From NCBI RefSeq assembly GCF_015169395.1, contig NZ_CP063458.1:4092001-4156000 (forward strand): a stretch of 64,000 nucleotides of DNA, written 5' to 3'. A program made the translations under genes and the position numbers. Every line of letters begins with the position of its first letter. The stretch's first letter is position 1. Source of the stretch: Humisphaera borealis (GTDB lineage Bacteria; Planctomycetota; Phycisphaerae; Tepidisphaerales; Tepidisphaeraceae). The notes below the pieces were generated by a model. It saw only the letters and a program-made list of their open reading frames with translations. It had not been told where the DNA came from and did not search any database. Shown here in pieces: positions 1-8,754 of the stretch.

Positions 1-635
1 GGATCGGCAAGATTCTCACGCGCCTCGACGAGCTCGGGTTATCCGACAACACGCTGGTGGTGTTCACCAGCGACCACGGCGAGATGCTCGGCGATCACGG
101 GATGCACGGCAAATTTGTGTTTTACGAGGGATCTGTCCACGTTCCGCTGCTCCTGCGCCTGCCCGGCACCATCAAGCCGGGCACGGTCATCAAAGCACCT
201 GCTTCGCACATCGATCTCTTTCCGACGATTCTCGATTACTGCGGCAAAGCCGGACACGAATCTGAAGGCCGCAGTTTGCGTCCGCTCATTGAGGGTCGGG
301 AGGATGGAAACGGCCGCATCGCCGTCTCCGAATGGCCGGCCACGAGAGTGCCCGGCTTCATGGTATGCGATGGTCGGTGGAAGCTCCTTTACGGTCGCGA
401 GGCAAATGCGCCATCGCTCGATGCACTCTACGATTTGCAGACCGACCCGCAGGAGTTGAACAATCTAATCGGCAACAATCCCGACAGAGAAAAGCACCGC
501 GCGGAAGCAGAATGGATGAAAGCCTGGCTCGTCGATTGGCTCACACGCGTGAAGTCGCCACACCTGGATTCTGTCCGCCAGCGGCCCTTCCTCGCCGACA
601 GTCAGCCTATAAAGAATGCTCCGAAACAAAATTGA
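1..635 (+). CDS. Sulfatase, C-terminal part (cut by window start)
   Basis: The reading frame is open from base 3, so the N-terminal half, including the formylglycine CxPSR motif, lies outside the window. The visible ~210 residues contain the alkaline-phosphatase-fold signature TSDHGEMLGDHG, whose Asp-His pair normally binds the active-site metal in type I sulfatases, followed by the usual C-terminal subdomain with LYDLQTDPQELNNL. The family hydrolyses sulfate esters, typically on polysaccharides. A second sulfatase starts about 20 bp downstream on the same strand, so the two are probably co-transcribed. Family assignment is firm; the substrate cannot be told. Confidence 0.9.
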   Translation, partial: IGKILTRLDELGLSDNTLVVFTSDHGEMLGDHGMHGKFVFYEGSVHVPLLLRLPGTIKPGTVIKAPASHIDLFPTILDYCGKAGHESEGRSLRPLIEGREDGNGRIAVSEWPATRVPGFMVCDGRWKLLYGREANAPSLDALYDLQTDPQELNNLIGNNPDREKHRAEAEWMKAWLVDWLTRVKSPHLDSVRQRPFLADSQPIKNAPKQN

Positions 636-654
636 CGCCCATGGGATTACTGCC

Positions 655-2016
655 ATGAAACATGCCATCTTCGCACTCGTGTTGTCGCTGCTCGCTCCGC
701 TGACAGCACTACACGCGGCAACACCTGATACGAAGCCCAACATCGTCTTCATCCTGGCCGACGACCTGGGTCGCGGCGACCTGCACTGCTACGGACACCC
801 GTATGCTCGCACGCCAAACATCGATTCGCTCGCGCGCGATGGCACGCGATTCATGCAGTACCACGCCACCGGCTGCACTTGCTGCCCGTCGCGCACGGGG
901 CTGATGACCTCCAGGTTCCCGGCGACATATGCCACTTACCCCGCCAACGGCGGTTTTGCGAGCCACGTCACGATCACCGAGCTGCTGAAGAAGCAAGGCT
1001 ACGCCACTGGGCACTTTGGTAAATGGCATATCGGGCCGGTGGACAAGCCCGGAACGTATGGGATCGACGACATTATTTCGGGCGACGAGCAGGCAGGCGG
1101 AAAGAAAAAGCACGTCGACGAGCGCGGGCGCGACGCTCGCATCTATGACGATGCCATCAAGTTCGTAGAACAGCATAAGAATGGCCCGTTTTATATGAAT
1201 GTCTGGGGTCACATCCCCCACAATCCCGTAAGTCCCACCGACGCGCTGGTGAAACGATGGACGGGATTGAAAGTGAGCGAGAACGATTTCCCGTCGCAGA
1301 TGCAAGGCAAGTTTGACGACGTGCGGAAGGCGGGCGGCGACGTGGACGACGGGATGCGCCGATATCTGGCCGATATCGAATCCCTCGACGACGCCGTCGG
1401 CCGGCTGCTCAAGCGGATCGATGAACTGGGCCTGCGGGAGAACACCATCGTCGTCTTCAACAGCGACCAAGGCGCGGATATGACCAAAGCCGGCAACGGC
1501 GGATTGCGATTCAATCAGATGGGCTATAACGGCCCACAACGCGGCGGCAAGCACACGAACTGGCAAGGTGGACTTGATGTGCCCTGGATCGTGCGCTGGC
1601 CCAGCCACGTTCCGGCGGGCCGCACGGACGAGCAATCTGTCATCAGCGGCGCCGACTGGCTGCCGACGCTCTGCGCGATCACCGGCGTGAGAATCAACGC
1701 GGCCGACTTCGACGGCGAAGACGCATCGGCCGCGTGGCTCGGTAAAGGCCCGCATGTGCGCACCAAGCCGCTCTTCTGGAAGACCAGCTCGCCGGGTAGC
1801 GACTCGTTCATCCGCGAAGGCCAGTGGAAACTCCGGCGACCCACGCGAAGAAAAGACGGCGAACTCGAACTCTACGACATGGTCGCCGATCCTGCCGAAG
1901 TGAAGAACGTCGCCGCGCAGCGTCCCGAGATCGTGAAGCAGCTCTCGGCGAAGCTGGAAGCGTGGATCGCCACGTTGCCAAAGGAGTACATCAAGACAGA
2001 CGACAAGCAGGATTGA
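655..2016 (+). CDS. Exported type I sulfatase
   Basis: 453 residues from the ATG at 655. That start is preferred because it is followed directly by a signal peptide (MKHAIFALVLSLLAPLTALHAA); an upstream ATG at 616 would overlap the preceding gene and put 13 polar residues in front. The N-terminal metal-binding stretch NIVFILADD is followed by C-C-P-S-R (Cys76, Ser79, Arg80), the CxPSR motif whose cysteine is converted to formylglycine. Further motifs are GHFGKWHIG and a second metal site, FNSDQGAD, where the usual SDHG His is Gln. The protein should act outside the cytoplasm on sulfated glycans. It needs an FGE maturase; the SUMF1-like protein at 9701-10624 is probably not that enzyme. Confidence 0.93.
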   Translation: MKHAIFALVLSLLAPLTALHAATPDTKPNIVFILADDLGRGDLHCYGHPYARTPNIDSLARDGTRFMQYHATGCTCCPSRTGLMTSRFPATYATYPANGGFASHVTITELLKKQGYATGHFGKWHIGPVDKPGTYGIDDIISGDEQAGGKKKHVDERGRDARIYDDAIKFVEQHKNGPFYMNVWGHIPHNPVSPTDALVKRWTGLKVSENDFPSQMQGKFDDVRKAGGDVDDGMRRYLADIESLDDAVGRLLKRIDELGLRENTIVVFNSDQGADMTKAGNGGLRFNQMGYNGPQRGGKHTNWQGGLDVPWIVRWPSHVPAGRTDEQSVISGADWLPTLCAITGVRINAADFDGEDASAAWLGKGPHVRTKPLFWKTSSPGSDSFIREGQWKLRRPTRRKDGELELYDMVADPAEVKNVAAQRPEIVKQLSAKLEAWIATLPKEYIKTDDKQD

Positions 2017-2334
2017 GACGACGTAGTCGGCCGCTCGGGAGTGAGGGCAGGTGACGGGGTCATCGATTCAGCGTTATCAGCCATCTGTTGGAGGTATGTA
2101 CGCTGCTGGGGGATGTTTACCGTAGGAAATCTGCGACAGGCCGCTCTACTTCCGTCGGACTTCGTATCAAGCCCTAAGAACCCCGCTGCTTGCCCACCAC
2201 TTCGTAGACAATGACGCGAAGGAGCTGAATTGTTCGTCAACGGGCCATCAGGCGCTCTGCCATGGGTCGATACCAGCAATCACGGGGATTCTGCCAAGTG
2301 CCGAAGGGGTTGAGGCGTTTGACACAATGATGAA
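2017..2334. other. Intergenic stretch without recognised gene
   Basis: 318 bp between the sulfatase stop and the end of the MOSC remnant. Frames here are short or are shadows of the flanking reading frames. I see no hairpin with a T-tract, no tRNA and no convincing promoter. Confidence 0.5.
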
Positions 2335-2844
2335 TCACGACGATTTCTGTGGCGGTCTGCGGCCGGTTGACCCCGGCGGCACAATCCAGGCTGCGGGAAG
2401 CGGAGAGATGCCGACCTCGTCGCCAATTTCGATCATGCCGCCGCTGAGAATCTCCGCCCTTAAGCACGCGCAATTTGCGAAGGCCTCCTTGAACCCGGCC
2501 TTCGTGACCATGTTGCCGGGAATCGCGCACGGCACGCTATCCTCAAACCCCCGCATTTGAACCCCGCCAACCGTGAACCCTCTATCGACCAGGCCAAGTA
2601 GCTCTGCCGCACTCATGTTGTCGACCAGGAAATTGCGTCTGGTCTCAATCGGCAAAAACGGCACGCGAAGCTCCGAGTTGGCTTCATCGAGCGCACTACG
2701 GCTGATCAGCGTGACATGACGGATCGGTCGGTCTGCTTTGGTGTTTTCGCTCTTGAATCGCTTATCCGACGATCCAGTGCCTGGATGATCGGCCCTGCCG
2801 GACTGAGAAAGGGATTGCTTGAAAGAACTCCGCCAAAGTGAGCA
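2335..2844 (-). pseudogene. MOSC-domain protein remnant, start lost
   Basis: Minus-strand frame open from a stop at 2845-2847 down to 2335, with no ATG in the plausible part of the frame. The translation matches the C-terminal two thirds of small MOSC-domain proteins: RHVTLISRSALDEAN, then IETRRNFLV, then FTVGGVQMRG, a position where the family Cys-Glu-Pro-Cys appears as SVPC, and finally LRAEILSGGMIEIGDEV. The N-terminal strands found in intact homologues are missing, and the next gene's stop lies only about 30 bp upstream. MOSC domains bind sulfur carriers or molybdopterin-type cofactors. The sequence looks recently decayed, because about 150 codons remain readable. The family assignment is from memory of motifs, not a search. 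Confidence 0.6.
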
Positions 2845-2873
2845 TTACCTATAGCGTGCCGACTCTGAATGCT

Positions 2874-4301
2874 TCAGTGTTTCCCATCGACAGGCACACC
2901 AGCCGGCGGGTGCGGCATCGGACTGACCGTCAGCGTGCACACAAGACCTGCCACAAACGTCAACGCCGCTCCGATCCCAAGACCGATCTGAGGCGCTGCT
3001 TCGGCGGAGGATAGGGTGAAGAGTAGCGTTGTGATAACGGCGCCAGCGGTTTGACCAAATAGCCTGGCGGTGCCCTGCATACCTCCCGCGGCGCCGCTCC
3101 GCTCGGTTGGTGCCGAAAGGAACATGTTGCGGTTGTTGGCGACATTAAAGAGGCTGAAACCGAGGCCACAAAGCATGGTGAATGGCACGAGCAGCAGCGG
3201 GTCGTTCTTCAACGGCCAGAGTGCGGCGGCTCCGAGCCCGGTCGCGATAAGCATGCCGCCCACGGCACTCAGCCAGGCTGTCGACACGCGGTCCGCGAGA
3301 CGGCCTGCGAACGGGGCGGCGACAGCCACGGTCAAAGGCCAGGCCGTCATGTAAAGCCCGGCCTTCAGCGTGTCCTGTCCAAGCCCGTGCTGGAGGTAGA
3401 ACGGTAGCGCGACCATGCCGGCGGTCTGACCAGCAAAACAACACGCGGAGGCGATCGCCGAATAACGGAATGAATCGGCGCGGAGCAAGTCGAGCGGGAT
3501 CAGTGGTGCCTTCTTCGGCATTTCCCGTCGAACCAGCGCCACCATCTCGAGGGCTGCCGCGGCGAGCATGACGGCAGCAAGGACCGGCCTGGTCGGGAGC
3601 AGTTCCGCGCCAATGACCAATGCCGCGAAGGCTCCGGCATTCAACGCCACACTGAATAGATCCAGCCGACGTGCCGTTCCGCCGACATCTGGTAGCGCGC
3701 GGGTGGCGAGTAGCACCAACAGACCCAGGGGGAGGTTGACGGCGAAGAGCCAGGGCCAGGTTGCGGCTGACAGCACCGCCGCGCCGATCGCCGGACCTGC
3801 GGCAGACGACAACGCGATAGCAACGGCGTTCCAGCCGATAGCAGTGCCGAGCCGCCGATCTGGAACCACGACGCGCAGCAGCGCGACGCCGAGGGCCATG
3901 ACTGCAGCACCTCCGAGCCCCTGGAGGAGGCGGGCCGCGACGAGCCAAGACAGGGACGGTGACAACGCGCACAACACGGACGCTGCTGTGAACAGTGCAA
4001 CACCCGCCGTGAAGACCCGGCGATAACCCACGCTTTCCCCGAGCGCGGCGCAGGGCAGCAAGGCCATCAATAAGGCGGTCTGATAGGCAGTGATAACCCA
4101 GACCGACATGGCGGGCGTCACGCTGAGCGATCGCGCGATCGTTGGCAGGGCGACGTTTGCAATGGCCGCGTCCAGCACCACGAGCACCATGGCAGCAAGC
4201 ACGGAGGCGATCGCGACCATATGCCTTGGCTCGCCCAGCCCCAGCGACTGCATTTCCATGCGGTCGTCGACTCGCGCGGGCGATGATGATCCGTGGGGCA
4301 T
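2874..4301 (-). CDS. MFS multidrug-type exporter (DHA2-like)
   Basis: 475 residues from ATG 4301, which sits just after the stop of the cupin gene (4303-4305) and 7 nt behind a clear GGGGAGG Shine-Dalgarno (4309-4315). An ATG at 4340 is in frame but would overlap the cupin gene and lacks this site. The protein is almost wholly hydrophobic, with the DHA2 N-terminus DAAIANVALPTIARSL, motif A in loop 2-3 (GESVGYRR) and motif C (GPAIGA), typical of drug/proton antiporters of the inner membrane. It is translated directly behind the cupin gene, so the two form an operon divergent from a LysR gene, a usual arrangement for an inducible exporter. The substrate is unknown. Confidence 0.9.
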   Translation of the reverse strand: MPHGSSSPARVDDRMEMQSLGLGEPRHMVAIASVLAAMVLVVLDAAIANVALPTIARSLSVTPAMSVWVITAYQTALLMALLPCAALGESVGYRRVFTAGVALFTAASVLCALSPSLSWLVAARLLQGLGGAAVMALGVALLRVVVPDRRLGTAIGWNAVAIALSSAAGPAIGAAVLSAATWPWLFAVNLPLGLLVLLATRALPDVGGTARRLDLFSVALNAGAFAALVIGAELLPTRPVLAAVMLAAAALEMVALVRREMPKKAPLIPLDLLRADSFRYSAIASACCFAGQTAGMVALPFYLQHGLGQDTLKAGLYMTAWPLTVAVAAPFAGRLADRVSTAWLSAVGGMLIATGLGAAALWPLKNDPLLLVPFTMLCGLGFSLFNVANNRNMFLSAPTERSGAAGGMQGTARLFGQTAGAVITTLLFTLSSAEAAPQIGLGIGAALTFVAGLVCTLTVSPMPHPPAGVPVDGKH

Positions 4302-4302
4302 T

Positions 4303-4848
4303 TTAGAGCCTCCCCAAGGTCCAGACGCCGTCCCGCTCAATGTACCTCGTCACTCTGTGTTCTTCTTTGTCCTCCTTCTTCAAGTCCCGCTCTGTAAAGC
4401 GGAACAACAGTGCGGGTCCGGAAATGCACCGTGTGTCATGAATATCCCCCGGCAGATACACCTGGACCTGTCCGGGGCGTACCAGCGTTGAATCCCTCTT
4501 CACGAGTTTCACGCTACCGTCCGGGGCCTCGATCCGCGCATAGGTTCTCATCTCGATTTCGCCTTGCTGGATCGCATAGATAACCCACCCTCTGCCGTGG
4601 TCATGGGGTGGTCTATAGAGCCCCTCATGTTCGGTGTGCGCCAACAGCACGAAACCATGTGTCGGATCCCGGTAAACTTCGTTGTAAGTCGGAGCTTCGC
4701 GGTGCAGTGCCGCCAACCATTCCTCCGTGGATGGCGCTTTGACGAGTTCCTCCAAGTGCTGACGACAACCTGCGATCACTTCGGAGGTAAGCGGACCCCA
4801 AATCTGTCCAACCTCTTCAATAAACTTGTCCAGCGAGTTCTTAGCCAT
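4303..4848 (-). CDS. Cupin-fold protein (possibly dioxygenase-like)
   Basis: 181 residues from ATG 4848, chosen because an AAAGGAAA ribosome site lies just upstream; a TTG at 4863 is possible. The N-terminal ~75 residues are probably helical, then a small beta barrel carries PPHDHGRGWVIYAIQQGEIE and a second His in LPGDIHDTR. This spacing fits the two cupin metal motifs (HxH...E, then H). Cupins of this type resemble thiol dioxygenases and small isomerases, but no specific enzyme can be named. It precedes an MFS exporter in the same operon and is divergent from a LysR gene, suggesting both respond to the same compound. Confidence 0.75.
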   Translation of the reverse strand: MAKNSLDKFIEEVGQIWGPLTSEVIAGCRQHLEELVKAPSTEEWLAALHREAPTYNEVYRDPTHGFVLLAHTEHEGLYRPPHDHGRGWVIYAIQQGEIEMRTYARIEAPDGSVKLVKRDSTLVRPGQVQVYLPGDIHDTRCISGPALLFRFTERDLKKEDKEEHRVTRYIERDGVWTLGRL

Positions 4849-4924
4849 GTTGTTTCCTTTCAATTCGGAGCGGATGGACCCGGTTCAATCGTTAAGGCGA
4901 AGGATAGGTGCCTTTCACGCATGG

Positions 4925-4974
4925 CGGAATACGCACTGATTGCATGTTATCATTGCGTTTGACGCCATATTCCG
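4925..4974. promoter_or_regulatory. Candidate LysR operator between divergent genes
   Basis: The ~140 bp between the cupin gene start and the LysR start contains an exact inverted repeat, CGGAATA (4925-4931) and TATTCCG (4968-4974), with a 36-bp spacer. It lies just upstream of the LysR start codon and is well placed for autoregulation and control of the divergent operon. LysR proteins usually bind interrupted dyads in this setting; that this is the site is inference. Confidence 0.45.
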
Positions 4975-4987
4975 ATACGGTCAATTC

Positions 4988-5884
4988 ATGTCGCGACCCG
5001 ATTTCAATTTGCTCGTCACCCTTGACGTGTTGCTCGTGGAAAGCAACGTCACGCATGCTGCCCGACGGTTGCGTCTTAGCCCGTCGGCGATGAGCCGGGC
5101 GTTGGCGCGATTGCGAGAGACGACGGGCGATCCGCTGCTGGTCAGGGCTGGGCGTGGTCTCGTTCCCACACCCCGAGCGCTCGAACTCCGCGAGCGAGTC
5201 AGTCAGCTCGTGCAGGACGGTGAAGCGGTTTTACGGCCTGCCGAGAAGCTGAATCTCAAGCAGATAGTCCGAACATTTACGTTGCGGACCAGCGAAGGCT
5301 TTGTGGAGAACTTCGGACCGGATCTCATTGCTCGCGCCGGCGAGGAGGCTCCCGGCCTGCGGCTGCGCTTTGTGCAGAAGCCAAACAAAGACAGCGCACC
5401 GCTCCGGGACGGGACCGTCGATCTGGAAACAGGCGTTTTGGAAAAGACGACGGCACCGGAGCTGCGTGTCCAGGGATTGTTCCGGGACCGCTACATTGGC
5501 GTCGTGCGAAAGGGGCACCCACTGAGCAAGGGAAAGATCACGCCGTCCCGTTATGCGGCCGGCCGACACATCAGCGTCTCTCGGGAGGGTCTCGACAAGG
5601 GACCGATTGATGAAGCCCTGCAGCAATTCGATTTGGAACGGAAGATCGTCACGATCGTTGGTGGCTTTTCCACCGCACTGGGCCTGGCACGGGCCTCCGA
5701 CCTGATCGCCAGCGTGCCCGAACGCCACACCGGTAACTTACGCGCTGGGATGCATAGCTTCCCGCTTCCGGTCTCAATACCAGCGTTCACGGTTTCATTA
5801 CTTTGGCACCCGCGGCTGGATGCCGATCAAGCCCATCGCTGGTTGCGCGACCACATTCGAGACATCTGTGCAGTGATCCGCTGA
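4988..5884 (+). CDS. LysR-family transcriptional regulator
   Basis: 298 residues from ATG 4988, chosen because MSRPDFNLLVTLDVLL is the canonical LysR start; a frame extension to 4940 adds 16 atypical residues. The N-terminal winged HTH (residues ~5-62) reads SNVTHAARRLRLSPSAMSRALARLRE. The remainder is the periplasmic-binding-like effector domain (~90-290), close to the NodD/SyrM-like branch by its FVENFGPDLI and short-chain pattern. It is divergent from the cupin/MFS operon and is the likely regulator of it. The effector is unknown. Confidence 0.92.
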   Translation: MSRPDFNLLVTLDVLLVESNVTHAARRLRLSPSAMSRALARLRETTGDPLLVRAGRGLVPTPRALELRERVSQLVQDGEAVLRPAEKLNLKQIVRTFTLRTSEGFVENFGPDLIARAGEEAPGLRLRFVQKPNKDSAPLRDGTVDLETGVLEKTTAPELRVQGLFRDRYIGVVRKGHPLSKGKITPSRYAAGRHISVSREGLDKGPIDEALQQFDLERKIVTIVGGFSTALGLARASDLIASVPERHTGNLRAGMHSFPLPVSIPAFTVSLLWHPRLDADQAHRWLRDHIRDICAVIR

Positions 5885-5990
5885 AAAGGCATGCATCCAG
5901 CGGCTCGATCGAGGGAAGTGGCGAGGGTAGAGGGGCTGGGGGCGTATACCGGCCGTAAAATGGAGCGTAAGTCGCCTGGCATGTTCGCAC

Positions 5991-6500
5991 CTATACCCAT
6001 CGCCGGACACGGGACCTGTATTGCATGAACTGCGGTCCAAACTTTGCGGCCAAGGCTTGTTCCTCAGGCTTGATTTGAAACCGAGTCATGTAGGCAACAA
6101 ACGCCGGCAAGAGAAGTGCAGCAGCGACATTCGATAGTTGGATGGCCCAACCCGCAAGGGCCACGAGAAAGCCAAGATACATCGGATTGCGAGTAAAGCG
6201 GTAGATGCCACCAGACACCACGATCCCCGCAGCGCTCGGAGTTATGGGATTGACCGTTGTGCCCGCTCGCCGAAACGCGACAACGCCAACCAGCGCAACT
6301 GCGGCGCCGAGAACGACAAGGGCGATCGCATAGACAGAAGCGCCAGGTAACTTGAAGGTAGGTGTCGGCACCAAGCGGGCCACACCGAACATGGCACCGG
6401 CAAAGACGACCCAGACGAACAACGGTGGAACCCTGAGTTCAAGCCAGCGCATGGCAAGGATGCGATCTAAAGCCCTAAAGTTTCGCCGCGGGCGATTCAT
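5991..6500 (-). CDS. ICMT-like membrane methyltransferase
   Basis: 169 residues from ATG 6500, which overlaps the stop of the upstream gene in an ATGA (6497-6500), a sign of translational coupling; a longer frame to 6569 lies inside that gene. It has four or five membrane segments and the C-terminal signature of the isoprenylcysteine carboxyl methyltransferase / phospholipid methyltransferase group: GGIYRFTRNPMYLGF, then EE..LAAKFG..FMQYRSRVRRW. These bind S-adenosylmethionine at the membrane. The bacterial substrates are mostly unknown. It is the last gene of a three-gene operon with an NAD(P)-binding protein and a small membrane protein. Confidence 0.82.
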   Translation of the reverse strand: MNRPRRNFRALDRILAMRWLELRVPPLFVWVVFAGAMFGVARLVPTPTFKLPGASVYAIALVVLGAAVALVGVVAFRRAGTTVNPITPSAAGIVVSGGIYRFTRNPMYLGFLVALAGWAIQLSNVAAALLLPAFVAYMTRFQIKPEEQALAAKFGPQFMQYRSRVRRWV

Positions 6501-7204
6501 CTGCGACCTCTGGATACAAGCGGAGCTGCCCCAACAAAACGATTCGCGACGGATTCCTCGAGCATCCACCGGCCCATGTCTTCATAAGCGACCGGGAACC
6601 ATGAGTTTGATGCGCCCGGCCAGTCGCCGGAAGCGACTGGAGGTTCGGCACGGCCTCTGGAGTTGACTGCGGCGCGAACAAGCGTCCAGCGAAGCGATGT
6701 AAACACGCCCTTGCCGAGGGCATCGACGACGGCTTGTTGTTCAGCGGCCCCACGACCCATGTTGCCTGGCATCCACGAGAAGAAGCGCATCAGCCGGCTC
6801 GCCGGCATTCCTGGCAAGGAGGTGAGCAGTGTGTTGATCATGACGATGCGGTCGACTCCTGCGGCGATCATGGACTCCTTGACGGAAGCCATGTTCGCCG
6901 AGAGCAGCGCGGAGCGATCGTGGGTCGTTGCCGTTACTCCGAGGGCGGTGAGTACCGCATCTGTGGCGGCAAACGCCGCGGCGAGCGCCGTGAAATCCGC
7001 GAGAGACTCCACAACGACGACACGAGAGCCGGGTGGCACGTCGGTGATGCGCTCAGGACGCGAGCGGACGATGGCAGTGAAATCGATTCCCTCCAAACGA
7101 CACACGCGGAGAATACCTTGGCCGAGACCGCCCGCCGCCCCGAGGACTGCCACGTGACGAGGCAGCGAATGTTTAGGAGGAGACTGGTTAGGAGGAGACT
7201 GCAA
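6497..7204 (-). CDS. NAD(P)-binding atypical SDR (NmrA-like)
   Basis: 235 residues. The start is a TTG at 7204 supported by GGAGG located 7 nt upstream; it lies inside the 3' end of the preceding gene (17-bp overlap). The Rossmann motif GAAGGLGQG is near residues 23-31 and is followed by the pattern of extended atypical SDRs (DAVLTALGV, then the strand DRIVMINTLL). There is no YxxxK catalytic pair where a classical SDR would have one, so it may bind a nucleotide without classic dehydrogenase chemistry. It overlaps the following methyltransferase gene by 4 bp. The function beyond nucleotide binding is unknown. Confidence 0.78.
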   Translation of the reverse strand: MQSPPNQSPPKHSLPRHVAVLGAAGGLGQGILRVCRLEGIDFTAIVRSRPERITDVPPGSRVVVVESLADFTALAAAFAATDAVLTALGVTATTHDRSALLSANMASVKESMIAAGVDRIVMINTLLTSLPGMPASRLMRFFSWMPGNMGRGAAEQQAVVDALGKGVFTSLRWTLVRAAVNSRGRAEPPVASGDWPGASNSWFPVAYEDMGRWMLEESVANRFVGAAPLVSRGRR

Positions 7205-7598
7205 TCGATTTCCTCCGGATGAGAATCAGGACGGCTAAGTAGGCGGCAGCAACGACATCGTAGGAGAGACACCAACCAGGCCACCAACTAGGGACACCGG
7301 GATCCACAATCATTGCATGATGAAAGAAGTCAAAAACCCCGTGAAGTGCCAAGCCAGCGACCACGATCCAAGGAGCCTTCTTCCGGAACCCAAGCACAGC
7401 GATCGTCACAAACGCGAGTGCGGGAATGGACTCCACGACAAAGGTCTCGGTGGACCCGGTCATCGCCGCAAAGAGGAGGTATAACGCGCCAATGATAATC
7501 AACACGACCGGGTAGAAGCTGCGGTCTTTGTCGAAGCCCACCACGGTGGCGAACAATCCAATTCCAATCGCAGCGGCGAATCCAATGACGTATTCCAT
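7188..7598 (-). CDS. Small four-helix membrane protein, function unknown
   Basis: 136 residues from ATG 7598, with about four predicted membrane helices (residues ~3-20, 29-45, 56-70, 113-128) and a conserved-looking loop HGVFDFFHHAMIVDPGVPSW with three histidines, then WWPGWCLSYDV. I recognise the general pattern of small hypothetical proteins in environmental bacteria, not a named family with certainty. It is the first gene of the three-gene operon; its 3' end carries the ribosome site and start codon of the next gene. Confidence 0.7.
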   Translation of the reverse strand: MEYVIGFAAAIGIGLFATVVGFDKDRSFYPVVLIIIGALYLLFAAMTGSTETFVVESIPALAFVTIAVLGFRKKAPWIVVAGLALHGVFDFFHHAMIVDPGVPSWWPGWCLSYDVVAAAYLAVLILIRRKSIAVSS

Positions 7599-7827
7599 AT
7601 GGCTTCTTCAGAGGCCCGCGGACCGTTCTCGGGCGGCAAGGGTAAAGGATACCGCCGGCCCGCACACGAGGAAATCACGATGTAGCCCTGGCCGGGATGG
7701 TCGAGGGTGAGGTCCGCTTACGGTGGCGCCCATTATGGCAAGCTGGCAGGGGCAGCGATTTAATTCAGCCAGAGTGATTGCATCTGCTACAATTAGTGTA
7801 CAGGGGTCGTCCGACAAGAGAGTAGCA

Positions 7828-8373
7828 ATGGTGACGGAGACACCGCAGGCGGTCATCGGCGCAGCCGTGGCACGGCGTGGCGAGCGGAAGCTGGCCAGCC
7901 TGGAGGCGGTCGAGCGGAGGCGGTTATCGCGCCGGGCGAAGAAGCTGCTGCGCCGCATGCCCAGGTCCGAGGAGGAGACGGCGATCAAGAGCCGTATGGC
8001 GACGGTAGTGGCACGGATGGTCCGGCGGTACGTGCCCCACGATCGGCAGGGTGAGGCACTGCTGCACGAGTACGACTACTGGTCCCTGCGGCGGCTCGGG
8101 TGTGACGTCTAAAGCGACGAGCTGCGTTGGACCGGGCGGTGGCTCGATGCGGCCAGGACGGAGCGTGAGTACTGCGAGCCGGAGGGCGCCGACACCTGGA
8201 AGTGGTGGCGGTCGCTGCACTGGGAGACGCGTCTGGTGGTGTCGGGTGCCAGCGGCTACATCCTGCGAGGGCTCGCGCCGCAGCAGTCGTATGTCCTGCA
8301 CAATCCTGCGTTCGAGGTCGTCCAGCGTTCTACTGGCGCAGATTTTTTAGCAGCAGACGGCGACGCGGCTTAG
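7828..8373 (+). pseudogene. Mobile-element gene of unknown function, broken by an in-frame stop
   Basis: Starts at ATG 7828 behind a GAGAG site. The first 94 codons (TETPQAVIGAAVARRGE..., basic, then RYVPHDRQGEALLHEYDYWSLRRLGCDV) end at a TAA at 8110-8112, but the same frame continues without a stop for 86 more codons to TAG 8371-8373. The second half (ELRWTGRWLDAARTERE, then WKWWRSLHWETRLVVSG) has protein-like composition and Trp/Tyr content that random high-GC frames lack. The simplest reading is one ~180-residue gene with a nonsense mutation. I do not recognise the family. It opens the decayed element that ends at tRNA-Arg. Confidence 0.6.
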
Positions 8374-8408
8374 CGCGCTTCTAGGTGACACTTCTGGCAG
8401 TACGGTAG

Positions 8409-8657
8409 ATGGGCAGGCTTGATCGACGAGAGCAGCGGAGGAGGGTGATCGCAGCGGTGGGCCGCAGGGCGTACGACGCTGCCGTGCTGCGTGGGCAGAG
8501 GGGCCAGGGGCGATCCCTCCGTGCGATCGCGAAGCGGCTCGACGTTTCACACGAGACCGTGCGGGCTGACCTGCAGAAGGTGACCGCCTTTGCCCGGTCC
8601 ATACCCTATCCCCCACCCCTGCCCACTCACGACAAAATGTCTGGGTCCTTCCCCTAG
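8409..8657 (+). CDS. Small HTH DNA-binding protein of the element
   Basis: 82 residues, starting 36 bp after the broken gene. The basic N-terminus (RREQRRRVIAAVGRRAYDAAVLRG) is followed by a helix-turn-helix, LRAIAKRLDVSHETVRADLQK (residues ~37-57), of the kind found in sigma region 4-like and transposon/phage regulators. The C-terminal 20 residues are Pro-rich. Given the setting it probably regulates or serves the mobile element. Confidence 0.6.
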   Translation: MGRLDRREQRRRVIAAVGRRAYDAAVLRGQRGQGRSLRAIAKRLDVSHETVRADLQKVTAFARSIPYPPPLPTHDKMSGSFP

Positions 8658-8754
8658 GGGTCCCAGGCGCGAGGTTCGCGTCATCTCGCGCTGAACGCGA
8701 TATCGGGTTTCCAAAATCGACCTTTCCACCTTTCCACCTTTCCACAGGTTCAAA

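Noticed and set aside
709-1755. 348-codon open frame on the strand opposite the second sulfatase
   Set aside because: It is a mirror of the high-GC sulfatase gene; its translation shows no domain and its composition is that of antisense shadow.
7599-7827. Left attachment site of the mobile element in the gap before 7828
   Set aside because: I searched by eye for a copy of the tRNA-Arg 3' end and found none, so no att site is claimed.
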